Positions 1 through 9,124 of a stretch of DNA of 45,328 nucleotides are shown piece by piece. The DNA lies in NCBI RefSeq assembly GCF_000243095.1, contig NZ_AHJE01000021.1:1-45328 (forward strand). Direction: 5' to 3'. Origin of the DNA: Cupriavidus basilensis OR16. Lineage in GTDB: Bacteria > Pseudomonadota > Gammaproteobacteria > Burkholderiales > Burkholderiaceae. Position 1 is the first letter of the stretch. Each line of letters opens with the position of its first letter. The position numbers and the translations under genes were made by a program. The notes under the pieces were generated by a model. It was not told where the DNA came from and searched no databases. It worked only from the letters and a program-made list of their open reading frames with translations.

Positions 1-59
1 GTACCCAGGCAGCGGCACGCCGCATGGTGCGCCAGGGCGGCGTGCCGCTGCCTGGGTAC
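1..59. repeat. Perfect 23-bp inverted repeat at the left edge
   Basis: Bases 1-23 and 37-59 are exact reverse complements, separated by 13 bases. The structure starts at the first base, so it may extend further left. It lies inside the reading frame of the truncated SDR, where such a long perfect palindrome is unexpected. A fold-back artefact at a contig end is a plausible cause; a real hairpin insertion is the alternative. Confidence 0.9.
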
Positions 60-284
60 GTCAACGCCGTATGCCCAGGCTACACCAGCACCGCGCTGAT
101 GGAAACGTTGCTGGCCAGCAAGGCCATCGACGGCGAAGCCTTGCTGGCGCGCACGCCGCTGCGGCGCTTCGGCGCGCCGCAGGAGATGGCGGAAGTCGCG
201 CTCTTCCTGGCTTCGGACTCGGCCGCGTTCATCACCGGCCATGCGCTGGTCTCTGACGGCGGCTGGACCGCCGACGGCTTCTGA
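3..284 (+). CDS. SDR family oxidoreductase, C-terminal part (truncated at window edge)
   Basis: The frame is open from the window edge to the stop at 282-284, so only the end of the protein is present. The NAVCPGYTSTALM block, the RRFGAPQEMAEVALFLASD helix and the FITGHALVSDGGW ending are the hallmarks of the C-terminal half of classical NAD(P)-dependent short-chain dehydrogenases. The text before NAVCPG looks wrong: TQAAARRMVRQGG resembles the segment that normally precedes the catalytic Ser, yet it is joined almost directly to the NAVCPG block. The Ser-Tyr-Lys region is therefore missing between them, exactly where the inverted repeat lies. The gene ends 57 bases before the E1 gene on the same strand and is probably the same operon. 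The substrate cannot be told. Confidence 0.8.
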   Translation, partial: TQAAARRMVRQGGVPLPGYVNAVCPGYTSTALMETLLASKAIDGEALLARTPLRRFGAPQEMAEVALFLASDSAAFITGHALVSDGGWTADGF

Positions 285-341
285 GCACGCTGTTCCCAAC
301 ACGATTGAATACACCTTCGACCGGTAATCAAGGATTCTCAA

Positions 342-2531
342 ATGTCTGAACGTAACGCCCTGCGCCCTGCCGCCGAATGGGTGGAACTGCGCACCACCGA
401 TGAAGACTGGGCCAAGGCCGACCCCGCCCTGCTCGGCACGTTGCTAAGCCACCTGCACCTGATCCGCGGCTTCGAGGAAGCCGTGCTCGAACTCGCCGCC
501 GAAGGCCTGGTCCACGGCCCAGCGCACTCCAGCATCGGGCAGGAAGGCGGCGCCGCCGGCTCGATCGTGTCGTTGACCGGTGCCGACCAGATCAACGGCT
601 CGCACCGCGGGCATCACCAGTTCATCTCCAAGGCGCTGGGCTATCTCGCGCCCAACGGCATCGACCCGCGCGCACCGCTGTCGGCAGATGTGCAAACCCT
701 GCTGCAGCGCACGCTTGCGGAAATCCTCGGGCTAGCGCAGGGCTATTGCAAAGGCCGTGGCGGCTCCATGCATTTGCAGTGGGCCGAGGCTGGCGCGCTG
801 GGGACCAACGCCATCGTGGGCGGCGGCGTGCCGATGGCTGCCGGGGCGGCGTGGTCGCACCGGCACGCGGGCACGGATGCGGTGGCCATCACCTACTTCG
901 GCGATGGTGCGGTCAATATCGGCTCGGTGCTGGAGACCATGAACCTGGCGGCTGCGTGGAAGCTGCCGCTGTGCTTCTTTATCGAGAACAACCGCTACGC
1001 CGTCTCCACCACGGTGGAAGAATCCACCGCCGAGCCGCGCCTGTCCGCGCGCGGCATGGGCTTCAATATCCCGAGCTGGAAGGTCGATGGCATGGACCCG
1101 CTGGCGGTGTATCTCGCCACGCAGGAAGCCCTGGCACACATGCGCGCCGGCAAGGGTCCCACGGTCATCGAAGCCGATCTCTACCGTTTCTTCCACCAGA
1201 ACGGCCCGTTCCCGGGGAGCGCCTTTGGCTACCGCACCAAGGAAGAAGAACAGCAATGGCGCGCGCGCGATCCGCTCGAACTGATGGCGCGCCGCATGCA
1301 GGAACGCGGCCTGATCAGCGCCGACGACATCGCCGCGCTGCGCGAGCGCATCAAGCAAGGCATGCGCGACGCCATGGCCGCGCTGACCGAGGCCGATCCT
1401 TCCGGCAAGCCTGGCAGGCGCCGCATCCGGCCTGAGCTGTGGCCGAGCCCGGATTTCCGCGACGTGGGCGTCCGTGGCGACCTGAGCGAACTGGAAGGCC
1501 TGCGCTGCGAGGACGAAGCGGGCTTCTCCGGCAAGCTGGACAAGCGCAAGTTCATCGACGTGGTGGCGGACGTCATGCACCGCCGCATGGAGACCGACCG
1601 GTCGGTGGTGGTGATGGGCGAGGACGTGCACCGCCTCAAGGGCGGCACCAACGGCGCCACGCGCGGCCTGCGCGACACCTTCCCGGACCGCGTGCTGGGC
1701 ACGCCGATCAGCGAGAACGCGTTCGTGGGCCTCGGCGGCGGGCTGGCGCTGGATGGCCGCTACAAGCCCGTGGTCGAGTTCATGTACCCGGACTTCATGT
1801 GGGTGGCCGCCGACCAGGTCTTCAACCAGATCGGCAAGGCGCGCCATATGTTCGGCGGCGAGAGCGACGTGCCGCTGGTGCTGCGCACCAAGGTGGCGAT
1901 GGGCACGGGCTACGGCTCGCAGCATTCGATGGACCCAGCCGGCATCTTCGCCACCAACCCGGGCTGGCGCATCGTGGCGCCGTCCACGCCGTTCGACTAC
2001 GTGGGCCTGATGAACACGGCGCTGGCGTGCAAGGACCCTGTGCTGGTGATCGAGCACGTGGACCTGTACAACGCATCGGGCGTCGGGCCGGTCGACGATT
2101 TCGACTACCACCTGCCGGTGGGCAAGGCGGCGGTGCGCCGCAACGGCAGCGACGTCACCGTCATCACCTACCTGTCGATGGTCGCCCATTCGCTCGAAGC
2201 GGTGGAGCAGACCGGCATCGACGCCGAAGTGATCGACCTGCGCTGGCTGGACCGCGCCAGCCTGGACTGGGACACCATCGAGCAGAGCATCAGGAAGACC
2301 AACAATGTGCTGATCGCGGAGCAAGGCGCGCGTGGCACGTCCTACGGCGGCTGGCTGGCCGACGAGATCCAGCGCCGCTACTTCGACTGGCTGGACCAGC
2401 CGGTGCAGCGCGTGACCGGGGCGGAAGCCGCGCCGAGCATTTCCAAGGTGCTGGAGCGTGCCGCTGCCGCCCGCACCGAGGAAGTGGTGGAAGGCCTGCG
2501 GCAAGTGATGCGCGAAAAAGGCGCGACCTGA
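342..2531 (+). CDS. Single-chain (alpha+beta fused) 2-oxoacid dehydrogenase E1
   Basis: This 729-aa protein is a thiamine-diphosphate E1 component in which the two usual subunits are one chain. The alpha half (about 30-350) carries the ThDP motif from GDG at 187-189 to NN at 216-217, plus the HRGHHQF and KGRGGSMHL loops of E1-alpha. The beta half (about 400-725) begins with FIDVVADVMHRRM, has GEDVH at 426-430, and continues through the pyrimidine-binding and C-terminal domains. The chain would decarboxylate a 2-oxoacid and load the acyl group on the lipoyl arm of the E2 at 3081. AAGGA lies upstream of the ATG. Genes for VOC, E2 and E3 follow in order. Acetoin, pyruvate and branched-chain E1s share these motifs, so the substrate is not determined; the operon suggests a specialised catabolic 2-oxoacid rather than pyruvate. 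Confidence 0.9.
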   Translation: MSERNALRPAAEWVELRTTDEDWAKADPALLGTLLSHLHLIRGFEEAVLELAAEGLVHGPAHSSIGQEGGAAGSIVSLTGADQINGSHRGHHQFISKALGYLAPNGIDPRAPLSADVQTLLQRTLAEILGLAQGYCKGRGGSMHLQWAEAGALGTNAIVGGGVPMAAGAAWSHRHAGTDAVAITYFGDGAVNIGSVLETMNLAAAWKLPLCFFIENNRYAVSTTVEESTAEPRLSARGMGFNIPSWKVDGMDPLAVYLATQEALAHMRAGKGPTVIEADLYRFFHQNGPFPGSAFGYRTKEEEQQWRARDPLELMARRMQERGLISADDIAALRERIKQGMRDAMAALTEADPSGKPGRRRIRPELWPSPDFRDVGVRGDLSELEGLRCEDEAGFSGKLDKRKFIDVVADVMHRRMETDRSVVVMGEDVHRLKGGTNGATRGLRDTFPDRVLGTPISENAFVGLGGGLALDGRYKPVVEFMYPDFMWVAADQVFNQIGKARHMFGGESDVPLVLRTKVAMGTGYGSQHSMDPAGIFATNPGWRIVAPSTPFDYVGLMNTALACKDPVLVIEHVDLYNASGVGPVDDFDYHLPVGKAAVRRNGSDVTVITYLSMVAHSLEAVEQTGIDAEVIDLRWLDRASLDWDTIEQSIRKTNNVLIAEQGARGTSYGGWLADEIQRRYFDWLDQPVQRVTGAEAAPSISKVLERAAAARTEEVVEGLRQVMREKGAT

Positions 2532-2590
2532 GCCCCGGGGCTTACCCGGCAAGCCAATTGAACGAATCCAAGGAAATCCAAGGAATTCCA

Positions 2591-3079
2591 ATGACCCTGA
2601 ACATGATTGTTCCCCTGGAGGTCGGCATCGCCGTGCGCGACCTGCCGCGCATGCGCCGCTTCTATGAGCAGGTGCTGGGCTTCACCTTCGTGAGCGAAGT
2701 TGCCGTGCCCGCGGCCAACGCCGTGCAGGCCGCGATGCATGCCGGCGGTTACACCGCCGTGCGCCTGCAGACGAACCATGGCGAGCGCATCAAGCTGCTG
2801 GCCCCGGTGCAAGCGCCGGCAGCCGAGCCCGCTCCCCAATACATCCTCGACAAAGCAAACGCCACCTACCTCACGTTTATCGTGGACGACATCCAGGCCG
2901 CGGTCGACAGGCTGATCGCCGCCGGCGTGGCGTTCCTGACCGGTCCGCAGCGCATTGAGGTGCGCCCCGGCACTTACCTCGCGTTCTGCCGCGACCCCGA
3001 AGGCAATGTGCTCGAGATCGTGCAGTACGCGGATATCGCGACTTATCGCCCCGACCTGCAACAGCCGAGGAATGCCTGA
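2591..3079 (+). CDS. VOC (glyoxalase/bleomycin-resistance) family protein
   Basis: A 162-aa protein of the vicinal oxygen chelate fold. The first module starts with VGIAVRDLPRMRRFYEQVLGF and the second ends with AFCRDPEGNVLEIVQY, the typical metal-site Glu strand. Members include glyoxalase I, epimerases, extradiol dioxygenases and binding proteins, so the reaction is open. Its position between E1 and E2 of one operon suggests that it acts on an intermediate of the same pathway, for example as an isomerase, lyase or detoxifying enzyme. The start is the ATG at 2591; the stop is one base before the preferred E2 start. Confidence 0.85.
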   Translation: MTLNMIVPLEVGIAVRDLPRMRRFYEQVLGFTFVSEVAVPAANAVQAAMHAGGYTAVRLQTNHGERIKLLAPVQAPAAEPAPQYILDKANATYLTFIVDDIQAAVDRLIAAGVAFLTGPQRIEVRPGTYLAFCRDPEGNVLEIVQYADIATYRPDLQQPRNA

Positions 3080-3080
3080 C

Positions 3081-4313
3081 ATGGCCACCCTGCTACGCAT
3101 GCCTGAGGTGGCGGCCAATGCCACCCAGGCCACGCTGCAAGCGTGGACCAAGAACGAAGGCGATACGATTGCCGTGGGCGACTGCATCGCCGAGATCGAA
3201 ACCGACAAGGCCGTGGTCGAACTCAATGCCGACTCGGCCGGCGTACTCGGCCGCCGCCTGGTCGCGGCGGGCCAGGACGTGGAAGTGGGCGCGCCGATCG
3301 GGGTCCTGCTGGTCAACGGCGAAACCAGCGTGGACATCGATGCGCTGATCGCGGCCTCCGGTGGCAGCACGCAAGCGCAGGAAGCCGTGGCGGCATCCGC
3401 TGGCGAGGCTGTTGCTGCTTCCAAGACTGCCGCACCGCAGGCCGTGCGCATCTTCGCCAGCCCCCTTGCCCGCCGCCTGGCTGCCCAACGCGGACTGGAC
3501 CTTGCGGCATTGCGCGGCAGTGGCCCCAACGGCCGCATCGTCAAGCGCGATATCGAACAGGCCGCCGCGGTTCCTGCCGCTGCCGTCGCACCTGCCGTCG
3601 CGCCCCCGGCCGCACCGCAGGCCCAGCCCAGGGAAGCGCTCACCGAAGTCCCGCACAGCAATATGCGCCGCACCATTGCGCGCCGCCTGAGCGAGAGCAA
3701 GTCCACCATCCCGCATTTCTACCTCACGGCAGATTGCCGCATGGAGCGGCTGCTGGCGCTGCGCACGGAGATCAATGCCAATGCGCCGCGCAAGATCTCG
3801 CTCAACGACTTCATCGTGCGCGCCGTGGCAGTTGCCTTGCGCGAGGTCCCGGACGCCAACGTCGGCTGGACCGACGCGGCCATGCGGCATTTCCAACAAG
3901 CGGATATCGCCGTGGCGGTGTCCACCGACGCCGGCCTGATCACGCCCATCGTGCGCGCGGCAGACACGAAGCCGCTGTCGCTGATCAGCACCGAGATCGC
4001 CGACCTGGCGACGCGCGCGCGTGCTTCGCAACTGCGGCCCGAGGAGTACCAGGGCGGCAGCTTCAGCGTGAGCAACCTGGGCATGTTCGGTGTGTCCGAG
4101 TTCTCCGCCATCATCAATCCGCCACAGGCCGCCATCCTTGCCGTGGGCGCCACGCAGGCAGTGCCGGTGGTGGAAGACGGCGAACTGAAGGTCGGGCAGG
4201 TCATGCGCTGCACGCTGTCGGTGGACCACCGCGCCATCGACGGCGCGCTGGCTGCGCAATGGTTGGCCGCGTTCAAGCGCCTGCTTGAAAACCCATTGTC
4301 GATGCTGATCTGA
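3081..4313 (+). CDS. Dihydrolipoamide acyltransferase (E2) of 2-oxoacid dehydrogenase complex
   Basis: A 410-aa E2 with the full classical architecture. The lipoyl domain spans about 1-80 with lipoyl Lys43 in ETDKAV. An Ala/Pro/Ser linker leads to a peripheral subunit-binding domain at about 123-160 (ASPLARRLA to GRIVKRDIE). A second Ala/Pro linker leads to the acyltransferase domain, which ends with DHRAIDG (His383 and Asp387 as catalytic pair). It would take the acyl group from E1 and pass it to CoA. I chose the ATG at 3081 because a GAGG lies ten bases upstream; an in-frame ATG at 3072 overlapping the VOC stop is possible. One lipoyl domain is fewer than in E. coli AceF and is typical of specialised complexes. 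Confidence 0.92.
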   Translation: MATLLRMPEVAANATQATLQAWTKNEGDTIAVGDCIAEIETDKAVVELNADSAGVLGRRLVAAGQDVEVGAPIGVLLVNGETSVDIDALIAASGGSTQAQEAVAASAGEAVAASKTAAPQAVRIFASPLARRLAAQRGLDLAALRGSGPNGRIVKRDIEQAAAVPAAAVAPAVAPPAAPQAQPREALTEVPHSNMRRTIARRLSESKSTIPHFYLTADCRMERLLALRTEINANAPRKISLNDFIVRAVAVALREVPDANVGWTDAAMRHFQQADIAVAVSTDAGLITPIVRAADTKPLSLISTEIADLATRARASQLRPEEYQGGSFSVSNLGMFGVSEFSAIINPPQAAILAVGATQAVPVVEDGELKVGQVMRCTLSVDHRAIDGALAAQWLAAFKRLLENPLSMLI

Positions 4314-4323
4314 GGACCATGAC

Positions 4324-5735
4324 GTGGCAAATTCCTCCTTTGACCTGATCGTCGTCGGCGGCGGCCCCGGCGGCTATGTGGCAGCGATCCGTGCCACGCA
4401 GCTCGGCATGAAAACCGCGCTGGTCGAGAAAGAGCACCTGGGCGGCGTCTGCCTGAACTGGGGCTGCATTCCCACCAAGGCGCTCCTGCGCTCCGCCGAT
4501 GTGCTGCGCCTGGTCAGGAACGCGGCGTCCTTTGGCGTGCGCGCAGCCGCGCCCACTGCCGACCTGCCGGCCATGGTGGCCCGCTCCCGCGCGGTTGCCG
4601 CGCAGCTCAACAAGGGCGTGGTCCACCTGATGAAGAAGCATGGCGTCACCGTGCTCAACGGCCACGGACGGTTAGCGGGCAAGGGCAAGCTGGACGTCAC
4701 CGCGCCGGATGGCAAGACGAGTACCGTGTCGTCCGCCCACATCCTGCTTGCCACCGGCGCGCGCGCCCGCCAGCTGCCCGCGCTGCCGGCGGACGGCAAG
4801 ACGGTCTGGACCTATCGCGAGGCGCTGGCGCCGCCCGTGGTGCCAAAGCGCATGCTGATCGTCGGTGCCGGTGCCATCGGCATCGAGTTCGCCAGCTTCT
4901 ATCAGGCGGTGGGCGTCGAGGTGACGGTGATCGAGATGGCGGACCGCATCCTGCCAGCATCCTGCCAGCGGAGGATGCCGACATCTCCGCGCAGGTGGCC
5001 AACAGCCTGCGTCGGGAAGGCATCGTGCTGCATACGGCTGCCAGCATCGGGAGCGCGGAACGCAAGGCGTCCGGCTGGTCCGTCGAGCTGCGAGGCGGCA
5101 AGCCCGGCGGCGCGAAGATCGAGGCCGATGTCGTGCTGGTGGCGGCAGGTATCGTCGGCAACGTGGAAGACCTCGGCCTGGAGAAGACCGCCGTCAGGGT
5201 CGAGAAGACGCATATCGTGACCGACGCGTTCTGCCGCACGGCAGAGCCCGGCGTGTACGCCATCGGTGACGTGGCGGGCCCGCCCTGGCTGGCGCACAAG
5301 GCTAGCCACGAAGGCGTGATCTGCGTGGAACAGATCGCCGGGCTGCACCCGCATGCACTCGATACAACGCGCATCCCGGCCTGCACGTACAGCCATCCGC
5401 AAGTGGCCAGCGTAGGCCTGACCGAGGCACAGGCCAGGGAGCGCGGCCATCAGGTCAAGGTCGGCAAGTTTCCTTTCGTCGGCAACGGCAAGGCCATTGC
5501 CATGGGCAGCACCGCGGGCCTGGTGAAAGTCATATTCGACGAAGGCAGCGGCGAACTGCTCGGCGCCCATATGGTGGGCGACGAGGTCACCGAGATGATC
5601 CAGGGCTACGCCATCGCGCAGACGTTGGAGACCACCGAGGCCGACCTGATGTCCGCCGTCCTGCCGCACCCGACCATGTCCGAGGCCATGCACGAAGCCG
5701 TGCTTGCGGCCTACGGGCGCGCGCTGCATATCTGA
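4324..5735 (+). pseudogene. lpdA: Dihydrolipoamide dehydrogenase (E3), frame broken by 11-bp duplication
   Basis: The frame from the GTG at 4324 has the FAD motif GGGPGG, the redox disulfide CLNWGC (Cys43 and Cys48) and the NAD-binding GAGAIGIEFASF. It then loses frame after DRILPA. The frame resumes with EDADISAQVANSLRR and runs to the end with the second FAD motif (YAIGDVAG) and the HPTMSE catalytic motif. The cause is an exact tandem duplication of 11 bases at 4946-4969; removing one copy restores an uninterrupted E3 of about 466 residues. The protein would reoxidise the E2 lipoyl group with NAD+. Everything outside the duplication is well conserved, so a recent mutation or sequence error is more likely than old decay. 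The E2 stop is about ten bases upstream. Confidence 0.9.
4946..4969 (+). repeat. 11-bp tandem duplication inside the E3 gene
   Basis: The unit gcatcctgcca occurs twice head to tail, followed by two bases of a third copy. Two units in place of one add 11 bases and shift the reading frame of lpdA. A single unit reads R-I-L-P-A-E-D-A-D, as E3 proteins do. Confidence 0.95.
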
Positions 5736-5750
5736 CCTCCCGGAGAGAAC

Positions 5751-6491
5751 ATGTACAACTTCGATCAACGCACCCTGTTGCTGACCGGCGCCAATGGCGG
5801 CATCGGCCGTGAAACCGCCAAGTTGTTCCTGGCGCACGGCGCCAACCTGGTACTGACGGATCTCGACGAACCCGGCCTCGCTGGCTTTGCGCGCGAGCTG
5901 GACCCCACCGGCGAGCGCATCGCCACGCTGCGCATGGACGCCGCCAACCCCGACGATTGCGCCCGCGCCGTGGCACTGGCGCAGGACCGCTTCGGCGGCA
6001 TCGATTTCCTGGTGCCGTCGGCCGGCTTGTACCAGGCCCAGCCGGTCGCGCAGATGAGCGATGCGCAATGGCGGCAGACGCTGTCCATCAACCTGGATGG
6101 CGTGTTCTATCTTGTGCGCCGCGCCATTCCCGCGCTGCGCGAGAACAGCGCCATTGTCAACCTGACGTCGGTGGCTGCGCATCGGGGCGCTTACTACAAT
6201 GCGCACTATTCGGCCTCCAAGGGCGGGCTGCTCAGCCTCACCCGCAGCCTGGCGCGGGAACTCGGGCCGCGCACCCGTGTCAATGCGGTATCGCCGGGGG
6301 TGATCGAAACCCCCATGACCACCGAGCTGGTCCAGAAACGTGGCGCCGATTCCGTCGAGCAGACACCGCTCAAGCGCCTCGGCCACCCGCGCGAGATCGC
6401 CACCGCCATCGGCTTCCTGTGCAGCGACGCGGCCAGCTTTGTCACCGGCGAGGTGCTGCACGTCAATGGCGGGCTGTATATCGCGGGCTGA
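5751..6491 (+). CDS. SDR family NAD(P)-dependent oxidoreductase
   Basis: A complete 246-aa classical short-chain dehydrogenase. It has the cofactor motif TGANGGIG at 12-19, Asp38 after beta-2 (suggesting NAD rather than NADP), Ser140, Tyr153 and Lys157 in YSASK as the catalytic set, and a C-terminal VNGGLY strand. It probably oxidises a secondary alcohol or reduces a ketone in the pathway of the E1-E2-E3 operon. It starts 15 bases after the E3 stop behind a GGAGAG ribosome site, so co-translation is likely. It resembles 3-oxoacyl-ACP reductase-type and sugar dehydrogenases; the substrate is unknown. Confidence 0.9.
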   Translation: MYNFDQRTLLLTGANGGIGRETAKLFLAHGANLVLTDLDEPGLAGFARELDPTGERIATLRMDAANPDDCARAVALAQDRFGGIDFLVPSAGLYQAQPVAQMSDAQWRQTLSINLDGVFYLVRRAIPALRENSAIVNLTSVAAHRGAYYNAHYSASKGGLLSLTRSLARELGPRTRVNAVSPGVIETPMTTELVQKRGADSVEQTPLKRLGHPREIATAIGFLCSDAASFVTGEVLHVNGGLYIAG

Positions 6492-6593
6492 TCATCGGTC
6501 CGGCGGCCAACAAGATCGCCGGATCCTGCTAACCTGCCGTCAGCGGCGCTGCGCCGAATCCCCCCAACATCGCTACGGAACCGGAACCAGACC

Positions 6594-8042
6594 ATGTTGC
6601 AACTCCAAGACCCCTCCCTGCTGCGCCAGCAGTGCTATGTCGATGGCTGCTGGATCGATGCAGAGCGCCATATCGACGTGACTAATCCCGCCACCGGCGA
6701 GCGCGTCGGGCAGGTGCCTGTGCTGGGCGCGGATGAAACCCGCCAGGCCATCGAGGCCGCCAGCCGCGCCCTGCCGGCCTGGCGCGCGCGTACCGCCAAG
6801 GAGCGCTCCGCGCTGCTGCGCAAGTGGTTCGAATTGCTGCTGGCGAACCAGGACGACCTGGCCCGCATCATGACCGCCGAGCAAGGCAAGCCCTTTGCAG
6901 AAGCGCGCGGCGAGATCGGCTACGCCGCCTCCTTCATCGAGTGGTTCGCCGAGGAAGGCAAGCGCGTGTACGGCGAGACCATTCCCGCGCCAGTGAGCAA
7001 CCAGCGCATCGTTGTCACCAAGGAACCGGTGGGCGTGTGCGCGGCCATCACACCGTGGAATTTCCCGGCGGCCATGATCACGCGCAAGGCTGGCCCTGCG
7101 CTGGCGGCCGGTTGCACCATGGTGGTCAAGCCCGCCTCGCAAACCCCGCTGACCGCGCTGGCCATGGTGGTGCTGGCCGAGCGCGCCGGCATCCCGGCCG
7201 GCGTGTTGTCGGTGGTGACCGGCTCGGCCGCCGCCATCGGCAGCGAGCTCAGCACCAACCCGCTGGTGCGCAAGCTCACCTTCACCGGCTCCACCGAAGT
7301 CGGCCGCACGCTGATGGCGCAAACGGCATCCACCGTCAAGAAGGTCTCGATGGAACTCGGCGGCAACGCGCCCTTCATCGTGTTCGAGGATGCCGACCTG
7401 GATGCCGCCGTGGAAGGCGCCATCGTGTCCAAGTACCGCAACGCGGGACAGACCTGCGTCTGCGCCAATCGCCTTTATGTGCACAGCAAGGTCTATGACG
7501 CCTTCGCCGAAAAGCTGGTCGCGGCGGTGCGCGCTCTGAAGGTGGGCAACGGCATGGAAGACGGCGTGCGCATCGGACCGCTGATCGACGGCAAGGCCGT
7601 CACCAAAGTCGAGGAACACATCACCGACGCGATCTCCAAGGGTGCGCGCGTGCTGCAAGGCGGCAAGCGTCACGCGCTCGGGCAATCGTTTTTCGAGCCT
7701 ACCGTGCTGGCCGACGTGAAGCCCGGCATGCTGGTAGCGCGTGAGGAAACCTTCGGCCCGCTCGCGCCGCTGTTCCGCTTCGAGACCGAGGACGAAGTGG
7801 TCGCCATGGCCAACGACACGGAATTCGGCCTGGCGAGCTATTTCTACGCACGCGATCTCGGCCGCGTGTGGCGCGTTTCCGAGCGGCTCGAGTACGGCAT
7901 GGTCGGCGTCAACACCGGCCTGATCTCGAACGAGGTGGCGCCCTTCGGCGGTGTCAAGCAATCGGGCGTGGGACGCGAAGGCTCTCACTACGGCATCGAG
8001 GACTACCTGGTCATCAAGTACACCTGCATGGCCGGCATCTAA
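6594..8042 (+). CDS. gabD: NAD(P)-dependent succinate-semialdehyde dehydrogenase type (GabD-like)
   Basis: This 482-aa aldehyde dehydrogenase has the same length as E. coli GabD. It shows the oxyanion Asn in TPWNFP (Asn156), the cofactor-binding FTGSTEVG, general base Glu254 in MELGGN and nucleophile Cys288 in NAGQTCVC. It oxidises a semialdehyde to the acid, classically succinate semialdehyde to succinate; 2-oxoglutarate semialdehyde or glutarate semialdehyde enzymes look very alike. It lies 102 bases after the SDR on the same strand. In this operon it may oxidise an aldehyde made by the SDR step instead of serving GABA catabolism, as no GABA aminotransferase is nearby. Confidence 0.88.
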   Translation: MLQLQDPSLLRQQCYVDGCWIDAERHIDVTNPATGERVGQVPVLGADETRQAIEAASRALPAWRARTAKERSALLRKWFELLLANQDDLARIMTAEQGKPFAEARGEIGYAASFIEWFAEEGKRVYGETIPAPVSNQRIVVTKEPVGVCAAITPWNFPAAMITRKAGPALAAGCTMVVKPASQTPLTALAMVVLAERAGIPAGVLSVVTGSAAAIGSELSTNPLVRKLTFTGSTEVGRTLMAQTASTVKKVSMELGGNAPFIVFEDADLDAAVEGAIVSKYRNAGQTCVCANRLYVHSKVYDAFAEKLVAAVRALKVGNGMEDGVRIGPLIDGKAVTKVEEHITDAISKGARVLQGGKRHALGQSFFEPTVLADVKPGMLVAREETFGPLAPLFRFETEDEVVAMANDTEFGLASYFYARDLGRVWRVSERLEYGMVGVNTGLISNEVAPFGGVKQSGVGREGSHYGIEDYLVIKYTCMAGI

Positions 8043-8127
8043 GCCATCGGCATGCCCGCGGGACGGAGCGCGTCCGTCCCGCCTCCCTTCTCCCTCCCCC
8101 TTCCTCCACATTACCCACAATCCCGCA

Positions 8128-8918
8128 ATGCAGATCGATGGCAGTACCCAGCTTGTCGGCATCATCGCCGCCCCCATCGCGCACGTGCGCACGCCGCAAC
8201 TCTTCAATGCCTCGGTCGCCCGCCAGGGCCTGAACGCCATCTGCGTGCCCTTCCATGTGGATTCAGCGCAATTGCAGGCATTCCTTGCCGGTGCGCCGGC
8301 CGCGCAAAACCTGCAAGGCCTGGTGGTCACCATCCCGCACAAGGAAAACGTGGTCGCCGCCTGTGGCGAGCTGACTGACACCGCCCGCCTGGTCGGCTCC
8401 GTCAACGCCATGCGCTTGGACCGCGAGAAAGGCCACGCGAACGCGGCCACAGCTTGTCCGGCAAGCGCGTGCTGCAGCTTGGCGCCGGCGGCGCCGGCAA
8501 ATCGATGGCCTACGCCATCGCCCGCGAGAGCCCCGCAGAACTGGTCATCTACAACCGCTCCGCCGGCAAGGCCGAAGAGCTCGCCGCGAGCCTGAGCAAA
8601 GCGCTGCCATCCGTCCCGATCCGCAGCGGCGACAACAACCCCTCCGGCTTCGAAGTAGTCGTCAACGCCACGGCCCTCGGCCTGCGCGACACGGACCCCA
8701 CGCCAGTACCCGCGCAACAGCTGAGCGCAGGCACGCTGGTGTGCGAAGCGGTGGTGCGCGATGGCGATACGCCCCTGCTCAAAGCCGCGCGCGAACTAGG
8801 TTGCACGGTGCACCACGGGCAGTGGATGCTGTACGGTCAGATCGTGGAAATCTCGCGCTTCCTTGGCGTTCCGCTGGCACCTGAGTTTGTCGAACGGATC
8901 CTGGGGCCAGCGGACTGA
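8128..8918 (+). pseudogene. Shikimate/quinate dehydrogenase-like protein (AroE family), internally deleted and frameshifted
   Basis: The N-terminal part (from the ATG at 8128) has the substrate-binding domain with VTIPHKENV and ends at VGSVNAMRLDREKG. The C-terminal part is in another frame and carries the NAD(P) motif GAGGAGKSMAYAIA and the family's end, MLYGQIVEI. The segment that should join them, with the N-T/G-D-x-x-G region holding the catalytic Asp, is missing: about 16 codons plus a frame change near 8430-8445. The hexamer ggccac sits on both sides of the join. If real, this is a dead gene; if an assembly error, it is a normal member of about 275 residues. It is the last gene of the operon. 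AroE relatives outside aromatic synthesis often act on quinate or similar hydroxylated rings. Confidence 0.8.
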
Positions 8919-8945
8919 GCGCGGCAACCTTCGAAATGCCCGGAT

Positions 8946-9087
8946 AGAGCGCTGCCGCCAGATCAACGATTCGGTGTAGCCGTGTGGAGCGCCCCCAGGG
9001 GCGGGCCACACCCCAGCGCGATGCGAAGCGAGTCGTCAAGGCGTACCAGGCTGTATGGGGCGCCTCGTCGGCAGGCAAAAAGGGCGG
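8946..9087. repeat. 142-bp dispersed repeat, copy 1 (left of higBA)
   Basis: This stretch recurs at 9974-10115, 1028 bases further on, in the same orientation, with only six differences by my count, all transitions. Internally it is palindromic: GTGTGG and CCACAC flank a GCCCC/GGGGC stem at about 8980-9010. It holds no convincing gene. It looks like a structured intergenic repeat; the two copies bracket the toxin-antitoxin pair. Confidence 0.9.
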
Positions 9088-9124
9088 CCGGAAAGACACC
9101 GGCATGCCACAAACCCCGAAGATA

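Noticed and set aside
732..2591. 619-codon minus-strand frame opposite the E1 gene
   Set aside because: Low-complexity Ala/His/Arg translation; the plus strand has a clear E1 with all motifs.
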